Part shown: piece by piece, positions 46,270-55,054 of the stretch | Position numbering within the stretch: the first letter of the stretch is position 1 | Layout: the number at the start of each line of letters is the position of its first letter | Assembly (NCBI RefSeq): GCF_000772955.1 | Contig: NZ_JPVO01000043.1 | Coordinates: 1-64,000 of the forward strand | Origin: Ureibacillus sinduriensis BLB-1 = JCM 15800 | GTDB taxonomy: Bacteria; Bacillota; Bacilli; Bacillales_A; Planococcaceae | Reading direction: 5' to 3' | DNA: 64,000 nucleotides | Notes under the pieces: generated by a model | What the model was told of the DNA's origin: nothing | Database searches by the model: none | What the model saw: only the letters and a program-made list of their open reading frames with translations | Position numbers and translations under genes: made by a program

Positions 46270-47241
46270 ATGAGTGTGAAACGTACTTTGATGATTACAG
46301 CACTAAGTTTGTTTTCGATTATTGCATTAATCGCCGTATTTACATCTTGGTATACAGTCGATGAATCCGAACAAGCTGTCGTGATCACATTTGGCCAGGC
46401 CGAAGAAACAATCACCGATTCAGGGCTGCATTTCAAATTACCATGGCCGGTTCAGAAGGTAGAGATACTTTCAAAAGAGACGTATAGTTTGCAATTTGGA
46501 TATGAACAAACGGAAGATGGGGCAATCGAGGCATATGACGACGAGACGAAGATGATTACTGGTGATGAAAACATTGTTTTAACGGACTTAGTCGTACAAT
46601 GGAAAATAACAGACCCTCAAAAATTCCTATTCAATGCAGAAAATCCAAAACAAATATTACATAGCGCCACGTCCAGTGCAATTCGTTCTATTATCGGCAG
46701 CTCCACAATAGACGATGCGTTGACGAATGGAAAAGCAGATATTGAACTAAGCACACGTGATTTACTAGTTTCATTAGTAGATAAGTATGACATCGGAATC
46801 AGTATATTAGGTGTTAAGCTTCAGGATGTTGAATTGCCGAATAAGGAAGTTCGTGCCGCCTTTACCGCAGTAACAGATGCGCGCGAAACAAAAAGCACGA
46901 AAACAAATGAAGCAGAAAAATATAAAAACCAGAAGTTAAGTGAAGCCAAAGGTGAAGAAGATGCCATTCTGTCACGTGCAGAGGGGGAGAAAGTGGCCCG
47001 TGTTCAACAGGCTGAAGGAGAAGTGGCTATTTTCACAGAGTTATATGAAGAATACCAAGGCAACCAAGAAATTACTCGACAGCGTCTCGTTCTGGAAACA
47101 CTAGAAAATGTCTTGCCGAACACGCAAATCTATATTATGAATGATGATGGAGAAACATTGAAATATTTACCGCTTCAACCGACGACAAATGCTCCTGTGC
47201 AAAATGCAGAAGAATCCACTCAAGGGGGCGATAAGCAATGA
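46270..47241 (+). CDS. hflK: HflK, SPFH/prohibitin-domain membrane protein
   Basis: Forms with HflC a membrane complex that in E. coli cages and regulates the protease FtsH. The 323 residues have one N-terminal membrane segment (about 8-28), then an SPFH domain (VDESEQAVVITFGQ... VQWKITDPQKFLF) and a long charged coiled region (KTNEAEKYKNQKLSEAKGEE...) ending in an acidic, glutamine-rich tail. TGAGGAGG precedes the ATG. It overlaps hflC by four bases. B. subtilis lacks this pair at the locus, so it belongs to the inserted segment between phoR and polA. Confidence 0.92.
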   Translation: MSVKRTLMITALSLFSIIALIAVFTSWYTVDESEQAVVITFGQAEETITDSGLHFKLPWPVQKVEILSKETYSLQFGYEQTEDGAIEAYDDETKMITGDENIVLTDLVVQWKITDPQKFLFNAENPKQILHSATSSAIRSIIGSSTIDDALTNGKADIELSTRDLLVSLVDKYDIGISILGVKLQDVELPNKEVRAAFTAVTDARETKSTKTNEAEKYKNQKLSEAKGEEDAILSRAEGEKVARVQQAEGEVAIFTELYEEYQGNQEITRQRLVLETLENVLPNTQIYIMNDDGETLKYLPLQPTTNAPVQNAEESTQGGDKQ

Positions 47242-48266
47242 GTAACAACAATAATCAATATGATGGCGATTTAGAGAAATTTGTTAAATCGTTGTTCGGG
47301 AATAATAAAAACAAAAGAAAAAATGAAGGCGCTCCTATGCAGGAAACAAAGATTGGAAAAGAAAAGGCGAAAAAACCATTCAACGGCCGTCAATTCTTCA
47401 AATCTGCCATTCTTCTAACCGTTATTTTCGCCGTGCTTGTTATATTGATCGCTAATGTATATGTCGTGAAAGAGAATGAATACAAGGTCGTGCGGCAATT
47501 TGGAGAAGTGGTAAAATACGAAGAGGAACCAGGATTGAATTTTAAAATCCCATTCATCCAAAGTGTCACGACGCTACCAAAAAACTTGATGACTTATGAA
47601 ATGACTCAAGAAGAAATTAATACATTGGATAAAAAACGCATTATCATCGATAATTATGCTGTTTGGCGTGTTACAGATCCAAAATCCCTGATTTCAAATG
47701 CAGGTACCCTTATCAATGCGGAATCCCGAATGGAGGAGTTTATTTACTCGGTCATTCGTACGCAACTTGGGCAATTAAATTACGATCAAATTATTAATGA
47801 TGAAAATTCAGAACGGGGCAGCCTCAATGACCGTGTAACAGAGGAAGTAAATAAATCCCTTAAAAATGGTAACTTCGGTATCGAAGTGGTCGATGTTCGT
47901 ATCCGACGTACCGATCTACCCGAGGAAAATGAGCATTCAGTTTACACACGTATGATTTCCGAGCGTGAATCAATTGCTCAAAGGTATTTGTCTGAAGGGG
48001 ATGCTGATAAGAACAGAATTGTAGCCCAAACCGATCGTGAAGTTCAAGAACTTTTAGCCACTGCACAGAAAAAGGCATCCGTTATTCGTGCACAAGGAGA
48101 AGCAGAAGCTGCACATATTTACAATGCGGCCTTCTCCCGTGATCCTGAATTTTATGGACTGTACCGAACACTGGAATCATACAAAAAAACTATCGGTGAA
48201 GATACAGTCATCATTTTGCCGTCGGATTCACCATATGCAAGAATCTTGTCAGGTTATTTAGAATAG
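47238..48266 (+). CDS. hflC: HflC, SPFH/prohibitin-domain membrane protein
   Basis: Partner of HflK. The 342 residues begin with an unusually long, charged, asparagine/lysine-rich cytosolic stretch of about 55 residues before the membrane segment (about 55-76, SAILLTVIFAVLVILIANVYV), then the SPFH domain (VKENEYKVVRQFGEVV; WRVTDPKSLISNA) and a C-terminal coiled region. E. coli HflC has almost no such N-terminal arm. The start lies inside the hflK stop (ATGA). A terminator follows. Confidence 0.92.
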   Translation: MSNNNNQYDGDLEKFVKSLFGNNKNKRKNEGAPMQETKIGKEKAKKPFNGRQFFKSAILLTVIFAVLVILIANVYVVKENEYKVVRQFGEVVKYEEEPGLNFKIPFIQSVTTLPKNLMTYEMTQEEINTLDKKRIIIDNYAVWRVTDPKSLISNAGTLINAESRMEEFIYSVIRTQLGQLNYDQIINDENSERGSLNDRVTEEVNKSLKNGNFGIEVVDVRIRRTDLPEENEHSVYTRMISERESIAQRYLSEGDADKNRIVAQTDREVQELLATAQKKASVIRAQGEAEAAHIYNAAFSRDPEFYGLYRTLESYKKTIGEDTVIILPSDSPYARILSGYLE

Positions 48267-48269
48267 TTC

Positions 48270-48303
48270 AATGGGTTGGTCTTAAAGAGGCCAACCCATT
48301 TTG
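48270..48303 (+). terminator. hflKC terminator
   Basis: AATGGGTTGG / CCAACCCATT with an 11-base loop is followed by TTGC; the T-run is short. Confidence 0.75.
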
Positions 48304-48846
48304 CATATGTGGAAGTGAATTGAATGGTCAACGATAGATTTAACTATTGCTAGGAGCATACTTCATACTTCAGTTTCAGTGCAAGTCGCAAGTAACCATT
48401 TTTTCAATACCATGACTCATTCCATAGTATAGGTTTCCCTAAACCAGTGGGACGACTAAACGATGAAAACAAATTCCACCCTCCTCCTCAGGTAAAATGA
48501 ATATGTGGGACCCTGGGAAGCACCGGCAATGAACTTGCAAGCATCTTCCAGTGGCAATCTCCCAATAAACTCACTCCTTTTAAAACTTTTCAAGCAACCA
48601 TTTCAAATTTTAGAAATTGCACGCATATTATATAGGGTTCGACAAAATTGTGGACCATTTTATCAGAAGTGCGATGATTATACTCTCTTTATATGCATGA
48701 AGCATAGAATTCCTTTGTTCAATAGCCAACTGGAAACATTGGATTGCTGCACGGGCTCATTCAATTCAAAAGTGTGATGAATATTACGGATGATTCATAA
48801 AAGTGTAACCGATTACAAAATTTGTGAAGAAACGGAGAGGGACTGT
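48304..48846. other. Long leader/spacer before the AtuA cluster, with a decayed minus-strand frame
   Basis: No intact gene is convincing. On the minus strand, about 48735-48450, one frame reads as protein-like sequence interrupted by several stops (blocks NGPQFCRTLYNMRAISKI and IGRLPLEDACKFIAGASQ). This looks like the remains of a gene of unknown family. No strong promoter for the downstream cluster could be identified, and no regulator gene lies beside it. Confidence 0.4.
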
Positions 48847-50202
48847 TTGCAAAATGGCGTAAAGATACTATCTCCTTGTGGCATTCTTGGGTATGGATTT
48901 CCCAAACAACCATTTCTTGATGCCTTTAAAGAAAAAATTCATGGCATTGTAGTCGATGCAGGGTCTACCGATGCTGGTCCACATAAATTGGGGGCAAATG
49001 TTTCAATCGTAAGCCGCCGTGCCCTGAAAAAAGATTTGTCCATCATTCTTGAGAAAGGATTATCACATCGCATTCCTGTCATTATTGGTTCTGCTGGAGG
49101 GGCAGGAGCGAGGGCACATGTTGAATTGACTCTTGAGGTTGTAAAAGAACTTTTGGTTGAACAAAATATCCATGCTAAGATAGGCATCATTTGGGCGGAT
49201 TTTAAACAACGGACCATCATTGATGCGCTGCGGGAAGGTCGCATTACACCATTAAGCTCCAATATTCCAGACCTTACGATTGAAAAGATTTTGGATACCG
49301 GAACAATTGTGGCGCAGATGGGGCACGAACCAATCCTTAAAGCATTGAAACAGCAATGCGACATTATTTTATGTGGAAGAAGTTACGATCCTTCACCTTT
49401 TGCGGCATTAGGCATTTATCATGGGATGGATCCGGGGCTATCGTATCATTTAGGGAAAATATTGGAATGCGGTGCTTTGTGTGCTGAGCCTGGAACGACA
49501 AAGGACGGCATAATCGGCACCCTTTATCATGACTCTTTTACTGTTCAAGCTTTGAACCCAATCCGTAAATGTACGCCAACGAGTGTCGCTGCACATACTT
49601 TTTACGAAAAAGAGCATCCATATATTTTGCATGGGCCAGGTTTTACATTAAATCTGGAAAACTGCGAATTTAATGAAAAAGCAAATGGGATAGTCGAAGT
49701 TCGCAACAGTCAATATACACAAGATAAAGAGGTGCGAATTAAGCTGGAGGGCGCCCGGAAAGTTGCGTATCGTACATTTGTTGTTGCCGGGATACGGGAT
49801 CCGCTGTTGATCAATCAACTGGAAGAGGTTGAAAAAGAGGTTGTCGGGCAGGTCAGTAATTATTTTGCCGAAATATCTGAAGATGATTACAAAATAAACT
49901 TTTATCATTACGGGAAGGATGCAGTGCTGGGCAATCATGAGCCATCGACTTTTAGTGGACATGAAATCGGCGTTATGTTTGAAGTATTGGCGAAAAATCA
50001 GGAATTGGCCAATGCTGTTTGTGCCAATGTCAGATCTACCTTTCTGCATTTTGGATATGAGGGAAGGAAATCGACTGCAGGTAATTTGGCTTTCCCATTT
50101 GCTCCAAGTGATATTGAATTTGGCCCGGTGTATGAATTTTCTATTTACCATTTAATGCGAATTACACAAGATCCATTTCTTTTGGAAATAGTGGAGGTGT
50201 AA
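48847..50202 (+). CDS. AtuA-family protein (DUF1446-type)
   Basis: Member of the family named for acyclic terpene utilisation; no reaction has been firmly assigned to it. The 451 residues contain the blocks KILSPCGILGYGFP, VVDAGSTDAGPHKLG, IGSAGGAGARAH, ILCGRSYDPSPF, ILECGALCAEPG and CTPTSVAAHTFYE, diagnostic for this branch. The TTG at 48847 is chosen because GGAGAGGG stands five bases upstream and the protein then begins MQNGVKILSP, as relatives do; an ATG 19 codons earlier has no ribosome site. It opens the seven-gene cluster, three bases from the DUF4387 gene that typically accompanies it. Confidence 0.82.
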   Translation: MQNGVKILSPCGILGYGFPKQPFLDAFKEKIHGIVVDAGSTDAGPHKLGANVSIVSRRALKKDLSIILEKGLSHRIPVIIGSAGGAGARAHVELTLEVVKELLVEQNIHAKIGIIWADFKQRTIIDALREGRITPLSSNIPDLTIEKILDTGTIVAQMGHEPILKALKQQCDIILCGRSYDPSPFAALGIYHGMDPGLSYHLGKILECGALCAEPGTTKDGIIGTLYHDSFTVQALNPIRKCTPTSVAAHTFYEKEHPYILHGPGFTLNLENCEFNEKANGIVEVRNSQYTQDKEVRIKLEGARKVAYRTFVVAGIRDPLLINQLEEVEKEVVGQVSNYFAEISEDDYKINFYHYGKDAVLGNHEPSTFSGHEIGVMFEVLAKNQELANAVCANVRSTFLHFGYEGRKSTAGNLAFPFAPSDIEFGPVYEFSIYHLMRITQDPFLLEIVEV

Positions 50203-50205
50203 AGT

Positions 50206-50514
50206 ATGGTCAAATTAGTTGAGGTTGCAAAGATTTTACGCAGTAAAAATGCAGGTCCGTTCGAAATAACGTTGGATGTGTTGTTTGATGATAAAGAAAT
50301 CTACGACCAAATAAAGAATGGGGGGGTTATTACAAAAGAGAAAGTGGCAAAAATTTATCATTTGAGTATTGAGGATATACACCATCTCGTTTATTTCGAT
50401 CAGGCGCTTGGCATAAAAATAACCATGGCCAGAAAAATCTCATCCGGCAGCCCGGGGGATCGGGATGTCTATGGTGCCCAACAGCATGTCCCATTAATGA
50501 ATCTTGAACTTTAA
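50206..50514 (+). CDS. DUF4387-family protein
   Basis: Small protein of unknown function that often neighbours AtuA-family genes, suggesting that the two form one enzyme. The 102 residues show the conserved N-terminal LRSKNAGPFEITLDVLF and the C-terminal SGSPGDRDVYGAQQHVPL. There is no signal peptide or membrane segment. GGAGGTG overlaps the end of the preceding gene, and the start is three bases past its stop, so translation is probably coupled. Confidence 0.85.
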   Translation: MVKLVEVAKILRSKNAGPFEITLDVLFDDKEIYDQIKNGGVITKEKVAKIYHLSIEDIHHLVYFDQALGIKITMARKISSGSPGDRDVYGAQQHVPLMNLEL

Positions 50515-50544
50515 CATAGAAAGCCTTTTAGAAGGGAGTGGGGG

Positions 50545-51447
50545 ATGAAAAAGGTGAACCGCATTAAGCGTATACGAAAAGACTGGCTATTGTATGTAAT
50601 GTTATTGCCCGGAATGCTCTATTTTGCAATATTCCACATTGTTCCCATCATCAATATGAAACTGGCATTCCAAGATTATAGAATCATTGGCGAAAACGTG
50701 TGGGTTGGGTGGAAGCATTTTGAACAGCTATTCAGCTCCCCGGCGTTTAAAGATGTTTTAATGAACACCGTAATCATCAGCTCGATGAAGATTATTTTTA
50801 TTTTTCCAATCCCCATTCTTTTCTCGCTTTTAGTAAACGAATTGCGTTTTGGTCCTTTCCGGAAATATGTACAATCGGTTTCTTATTTACCCCATTTCCT
50901 ATCATGGGTGGTCATAGCGGGAATTTGGATTACGTTGCTTGATCCCGTTGATGGGGGAGCCAATGTGATTCGGAATTTTTTTCAATTGCCTTCCCTTGAC
51001 TATATGACGAGCAAAGAACATATTCGTTGGGTGCTTGTGTACTCCGAGATGTGGAGAAGTGCAGGGTGGGATTCTATCTTATATTTGGCGGCTATTTTAA
51101 AGATTAGTCCTTCTCTTTATGAAGCAGCCCGAATAGATGGGGCATCCACCCTTCACCAAATGAGGTATATCACCCTCCCGTCGCTTATGAGTACGGTGGT
51201 CACGTTGTTTATTTTAAACTTGGGATTCTTTATGAGTGCGGGATTCGACCAAGTGTTTAACTTAATGAATGATTCCGTGTTAAGCGTCATTGATATTTTA
51301 GATACGTATGTTTATAGAATCGGTATCTTGAATGGTCAATATTCTTATGCGACGGCAGCAAGCTTGTTCAAAGGCGCCATTGGGTTGATATTGATATTAG
51401 GCACCCATTTTCTGTCAAAACGCTTAACGGGAAAAGGCGTATGGTAG
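50545..51447 (+). CDS. Carbohydrate-type (CUT1) ABC permease, LplB-like
   Basis: First membrane subunit of an importer for a sugar, oligosaccharide or related compound. The 300 residues have six predicted membrane segments, the N-terminal LLYVMLLPGMLYFAIFHIVP block and the EAA loop EAARIDGASTLHQMRYITLP (about 192-211) that docks the ATPase. The closest general type is LplB/YtcP of B. subtilis. GGGAGTGGGGG precedes the ATG. No ATPase gene is present in the cluster. Confidence 0.9.
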   Translation: MKKVNRIKRIRKDWLLYVMLLPGMLYFAIFHIVPIINMKLAFQDYRIIGENVWVGWKHFEQLFSSPAFKDVLMNTVIISSMKIIFIFPIPILFSLLVNELRFGPFRKYVQSVSYLPHFLSWVVIAGIWITLLDPVDGGANVIRNFFQLPSLDYMTSKEHIRWVLVYSEMWRSAGWDSILYLAAILKISPSLYEAARIDGASTLHQMRYITLPSLMSTVVTLFILNLGFFMSAGFDQVFNLMNDSVLSVIDILDTYVYRIGILNGQYSYATAASLFKGAIGLILILGTHFLSKRLTGKGVW

Positions 51448-51460
51448 AGGAGGAGTTAAG

Positions 51461-52339
51461 ATGAAGCAATTCAGCATGACAAAGGCGATTATTCAATTTA
51501 TTTTATTTCTATTTACATTGGCTGTCTTGATTCCTTTATTAAATATCCTTGCGCTTTCGTTATCTGAGCCCTCGAGAGTCGATGAATTATCAGGACTTGG
51601 GGTTATCCCGAAAGGATTTTCACTTATTAACTTTGAAATTATCATGTCCAATCCGTTCATAGTAAGAAGCATTGTGAATTCGGTTTTCATAACCATTGTG
51701 GGTACTTGTTTAAACCTGTTTTTAACCGCCATTACCGCTTATGTATTAGCGAGAACGGAATTTGTAGGGAAACGGCTTGTGCTGGTTGTCTTGATTGCCG
51801 TAATGGTATTTGAACCTTCCATGATCACCGAATATTTATTAATGAAAGATTTGCATTTATTGAATTCATATGCTGCCGTCATTTTATACAAGGCAATTAA
51901 TGTTTATTATTTATTCATCCTGATGCGTTTCTTCCAAGAGGTGCCAAACAGTATATTGGAAGCGGCCAAAATAGATGGTGCAGGGCATTTCCGAATTTTC
52001 ACGACCATTGTGCTGCCTTTGTCTAAGCCGGCCCTTGCTACTTTAGCGTTATTCTATGGCGTCTATCATTGGAATGAGTACTTCAGGGCAACCATCTATT
52101 TAACAGATCCGAATAAATGGCCGTTTCAAGTGGTGTTGCGACAATTTGTTGTAACGCAAGACAACACCACATTGCTAAAAGGAGTGGAAGGGATGACACC
52201 GGAACTGCTGGCTAGTCTGGATTTTGGTTCCCTGCAGTCTGCAACGATAGTGGTGGCCGTTATTCCTATGTTATTGCTTTATCCATTAATACTGAAGTAT
52301 TTTACGAAAGGGACTATGGATGGTGGAGTGAAGGAATAA
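51461..52339 (+). CDS. Carbohydrate-type (CUT1) ABC permease, YtcP-like
   Basis: Second membrane subunit, pairing with the one 13 bases upstream. The 292 residues have six membrane segments and the EAA loop EAAKIDGAGHFRIFTTIVLP (about 167-186). The N terminus FTLAVLIPLLNILALSLSEP and the C-terminal region (LLLYPLILKYFTKGTMDGGVKE) are typical of the YtcP/MalG branch. AGAGGAGG precedes the ATG. Confidence 0.9.
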   Translation: MKQFSMTKAIIQFILFLFTLAVLIPLLNILALSLSEPSRVDELSGLGVIPKGFSLINFEIIMSNPFIVRSIVNSVFITIVGTCLNLFLTAITAYVLARTEFVGKRLVLVVLIAVMVFEPSMITEYLLMKDLHLLNSYAAVILYKAINVYYLFILMRFFQEVPNSILEAAKIDGAGHFRIFTTIVLPLSKPALATLALFYGVYHWNEYFRATIYLTDPNKWPFQVVLRQFVVTQDNTTLLKGVEGMTPELLASLDFGSLQSATIVVAVIPMLLLYPLILKYFTKGTMDGGVKE

Positions 52340-52408
52340 GCGGGATTACCATCTCCGCGGGTACCGCCTGGAAATGAGGGACTACAAATATATTTTGGGG
52401 GTTACGGA

Positions 52409-53872
52409 ATGAAGAAACTGTTATGGATGTTGTTTGGGCTGCTTGCGATTTTCTTGGTGGCATGTAGTGACAAAGGGGATGAGGAAGCTGTTGCACCAGA
52501 GCCGTCAGAGGATGGAAAAACAGCCATTACAATTGCTTATAAAGATGATGGACCTTCAAGTGAGGATTCTGTGAAATATTATGATGCTCTTGAAGCCGCA
52601 TTAAAGGAACATCGGGATTTGGATGTGGAATTTAACATTGTCGAAATTGCCCAAGGCGATTATGCGGAAAAGTTAAATCTGCTTCTCTATAGCGGGGAAA
52701 TTCCTGACATCATTTACTTCCAAGGAAGTGACGAACAAATTGCAGCGCAAGGATTGTTGGAAGATCTAACGCCATATATCGAAGGCTCCGAATATTTGAA
52801 AGATATTTTGTATGATCACAATGGTACAAGGTTGGATAATTATCCATATTTATTGTGGGTAAAACCAATCAATCATAAAGTACCCGTTGTGCGAACGGAC
52901 TATTTGGAACAGCTATCTTCATCCGAAACTTTGCTAGCCGATCCGACTATTGAAAACTACCGGGCTTTCTTTCAAGAATTGGTCGATAAAGGATTGACCG
53001 AATATGGAATAACTGTCGCAGGTGATATAGCGGAGCTTGATTTCATTTTTAACCGCGCATTTGGTGTTACATCAACTTGGTTGGAAGATGGAAATGGAGG
53101 CTATGTATATAAAAAAGTATCAAATGCCGAAAAGGAAAAACTCGCATTTTATGCAGAGCTTTATGCTGGTGGGTTACTGGATAATCAGTATCTAACAAAA
53201 CAATGGGACGTAAAAGAAGATGATTTCTATAACAACAAAGCGGGAGTCATTGTCGGTACAAATGGAAAAGTAATCGACTTATACAATACCCGCATAAAGG
53301 CAGTGAATGGAGAGAGTGCGGAGCTGACTGTATTGCCGGGGGCATCTGGCATCTCATCCGGCTATGCGGCAACGAGCGTTACAAAGGAGCCGAGAGGACT
53401 TGCAATTTCATCCCAGTCGCCAAACAAAAACATTGCATTTGAAATCTTGGATTTTTTGGCTAGTCCTGAAGGGATGAAGCTGGATTTATTGGGGTACGAA
53501 GGCGAGCACTACAATATCGAGAATGGCGAAATCGTGTTGACAGATAAATATTATTCTGAATGGTTTTCTCGATTCTGGGAACCGCAAACAATAAAGCTCG
53601 ATACGGCCATCAGTGAGAGGACGCCTCTATTAAGCCCTCCAGGTCAAGCATCTACAAATGCGGTAATCGAGTCTTACGAGGCCGATAACGACTTCACCAT
53701 ACCCGAGGAAAATATAAGCCAATGGGATGCTATGGAAAACTTATATAAGGAATATGCTGCGGATATTATTACGGGCAAGGTGTCCATCGATGCCTTTGAT
53801 ACATTTGTAGACGAATGGTACGGGGCAGGTGGGGAGGACATTACAAAATTGGCGAATGAAAAGTTAAAATAA
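52409..53872 (+). CDS. Extracellular solute-binding lipoprotein (CUT1 family 1)
   Basis: Receptor of the importer, anchored outside the membrane. The 487 residues begin with a lipoprotein signal (lipobox LVAC, lipidated Cys19), an acidic linker, then the large two-lobed fold of family 1 binding proteins (LNLLLYSGEIPDIIYFQGSDEQ; NNKAGVIVGTNG; PRGLAISSQSPNKNIAFEILDFLAS). It is of the LplA type, whose members bind oligosaccharides and other bulky solutes. TGGGGG precedes the ATG; the 69-base gap before it holds a short GC-rich palindrome. Substrate unknown. Confidence 0.9.
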   Translation: MKKLLWMLFGLLAIFLVACSDKGDEEAVAPEPSEDGKTAITIAYKDDGPSSEDSVKYYDALEAALKEHRDLDVEFNIVEIAQGDYAEKLNLLLYSGEIPDIIYFQGSDEQIAAQGLLEDLTPYIEGSEYLKDILYDHNGTRLDNYPYLLWVKPINHKVPVVRTDYLEQLSSSETLLADPTIENYRAFFQELVDKGLTEYGITVAGDIAELDFIFNRAFGVTSTWLEDGNGGYVYKKVSNAEKEKLAFYAELYAGGLLDNQYLTKQWDVKEDDFYNNKAGVIVGTNGKVIDLYNTRIKAVNGESAELTVLPGASGISSGYAATSVTKEPRGLAISSQSPNKNIAFEILDFLASPEGMKLDLLGYEGEHYNIENGEIVLTDKYYSEWFSRFWEPQTIKLDTAISERTPLLSPPGQASTNAVIESYEADNDFTIPEENISQWDAMENLYKEYAADIITGKVSIDAFDTFVDEWYGAGGEDITKLANEKLK

Positions 53873-53885
53873 AGGACTGTTCAAA

Positions 53886-55040
53886 ATGACAACATTTGAG
53901 GATCGTGTGAAAGGCGTTCTAATTTCAGCAGCACTGGGCGATGCGCTCGGTGCTCCTGTTGAAAAATTGTCAAGGGAAGAAATAGAACAAAAATATGGCT
54001 ATGTCACCACATTAAAAACAAGGTGGTATAAAGAAGCATCAGGGGAAGAGGTGACACTTGGCAAACGGAGAGGCAACGGGATTATTACTGATGATACTTT
54101 GATGATTCTTGCGCTATGTCGTGTATATAAGAAGGAAAAACGTCATTTGGATGCCTATGATTTAGCCAATGAGTTTACGAAAGAAATAGCTTTCCGCAAA
54201 ACGTTTATTCCTGAATTTGACCGTGAGACCTTTATATTGGATCGATTATTTTACCCAGAAAAACATATTTTCCTGCGCCATGTGCTGGCAAACTGTGAGC
54301 CGCGTGAAGGCGGGATGGGGAATATGGTGAACTGTGGTGCAGCGATGTATATTGCCCCAATTGGAATCGTAAACGCAGGAAATCCACTTGCTGCATATAA
54401 TGAAGCAATAGCTTTTGCTTCGGGGCACCAAGTAAGCTACGGTCTTGAAGCGGCTGGAGTATTGGCAGCTTGTGTGGCATGTGCGTTCTCACCGGATGCA
54501 GCAGTGGAAGATGTTGTTGAAACCGCAATTGCTTTGGCTAAGGATGGCACTAAACAAGCAATAATAGCGCTTACAAAAAAAGCGGGGGAGTTAAAGAAAA
54601 TCCATAGCTCATACAAGGAAGTGGTGGCGATCTTGCATGAGTGCATTGCACCTTTTTCGCCAATGGGGGACGATGTGCACCGCAAAATTGAGAAGGTTGG
54701 TATTCCTTCAAACCATTATACACCAAGCCGATTGTTCTCTATCGAGGAGTTGCCCCTTGCATTGGCCTTCATCGTCTATAACGATGGGGGATATTACAAA
54801 TCTATTTTGGATGGCATAAATTCCGGAAGAGATACAGACTCGATTGGTGTTATGGTGGGCGCAATCCTGGGAGCGATGTATGGCACAAAGTTTATTGAAG
54901 AAGAAGATGTCCATTTGCTCTCCAAGACAAACCGATTGGATTTTGATGCAGAAGCCGCCTCTTTCGCGGAAGCAGCAAAAGAGATACTTGAAAGAGACTT
55001 GCAAATTGCACGTAAACAGGAAGGAATTATTGGGCATTAA
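53886..55040 (+). CDS. ADP-ribosylglycohydrolase-family enzyme (DraG fold), copy 1
   Basis: Dinuclear-metal hydrolase of the ARH/DraG superfamily, whose known members cleave N- or O-glycosidic bonds to ribose. The 384 residues contain the N-terminal SAALGDALGAPVE, the metal site ITDDT (Thr68-Thr71), and the C-terminal GRDTDSIGVMVGAILGA with Asp316 and Asp318, so activity is expected. There is no signal peptide, so it acts on a substrate after uptake. It lies 13 bases after the binding-protein gene. Relatives such as YegU occur with nucleoside transport genes, so the substrate may be a glycoside rather than an ADP-ribosylated protein. Confidence 0.87.
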   Translation: MTTFEDRVKGVLISAALGDALGAPVEKLSREEIEQKYGYVTTLKTRWYKEASGEEVTLGKRRGNGIITDDTLMILALCRVYKKEKRHLDAYDLANEFTKEIAFRKTFIPEFDRETFILDRLFYPEKHIFLRHVLANCEPREGGMGNMVNCGAAMYIAPIGIVNAGNPLAAYNEAIAFASGHQVSYGLEAAGVLAACVACAFSPDAAVEDVVETAIALAKDGTKQAIIALTKKAGELKKIHSSYKEVVAILHECIAPFSPMGDDVHRKIEKVGIPSNHYTPSRLFSIEELPLALAFIVYNDGGYYKSILDGINSGRDTDSIGVMVGAILGAMYGTKFIEEEDVHLLSKTNRLDFDAEAASFAEAAKEILERDLQIARKQEGIIGH

Positions 55041-55054
55041 TGGGGGGCCATAAG

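Noticed and set aside
48505-48777. 90-codon plus-strand frame before the AtuA gene
   Set aside because: It has no ribosome site, no family resemblance and an odd composition; it runs antisense to the decayed minus-strand frame.
48790-48846. ATG at 48790 as the start of the AtuA-family gene
   Set aside because: No ribosome site precedes it, and the added 19 residues are not typical of the family, while the TTG at 48847 has GGAGAGGG at good spacing.
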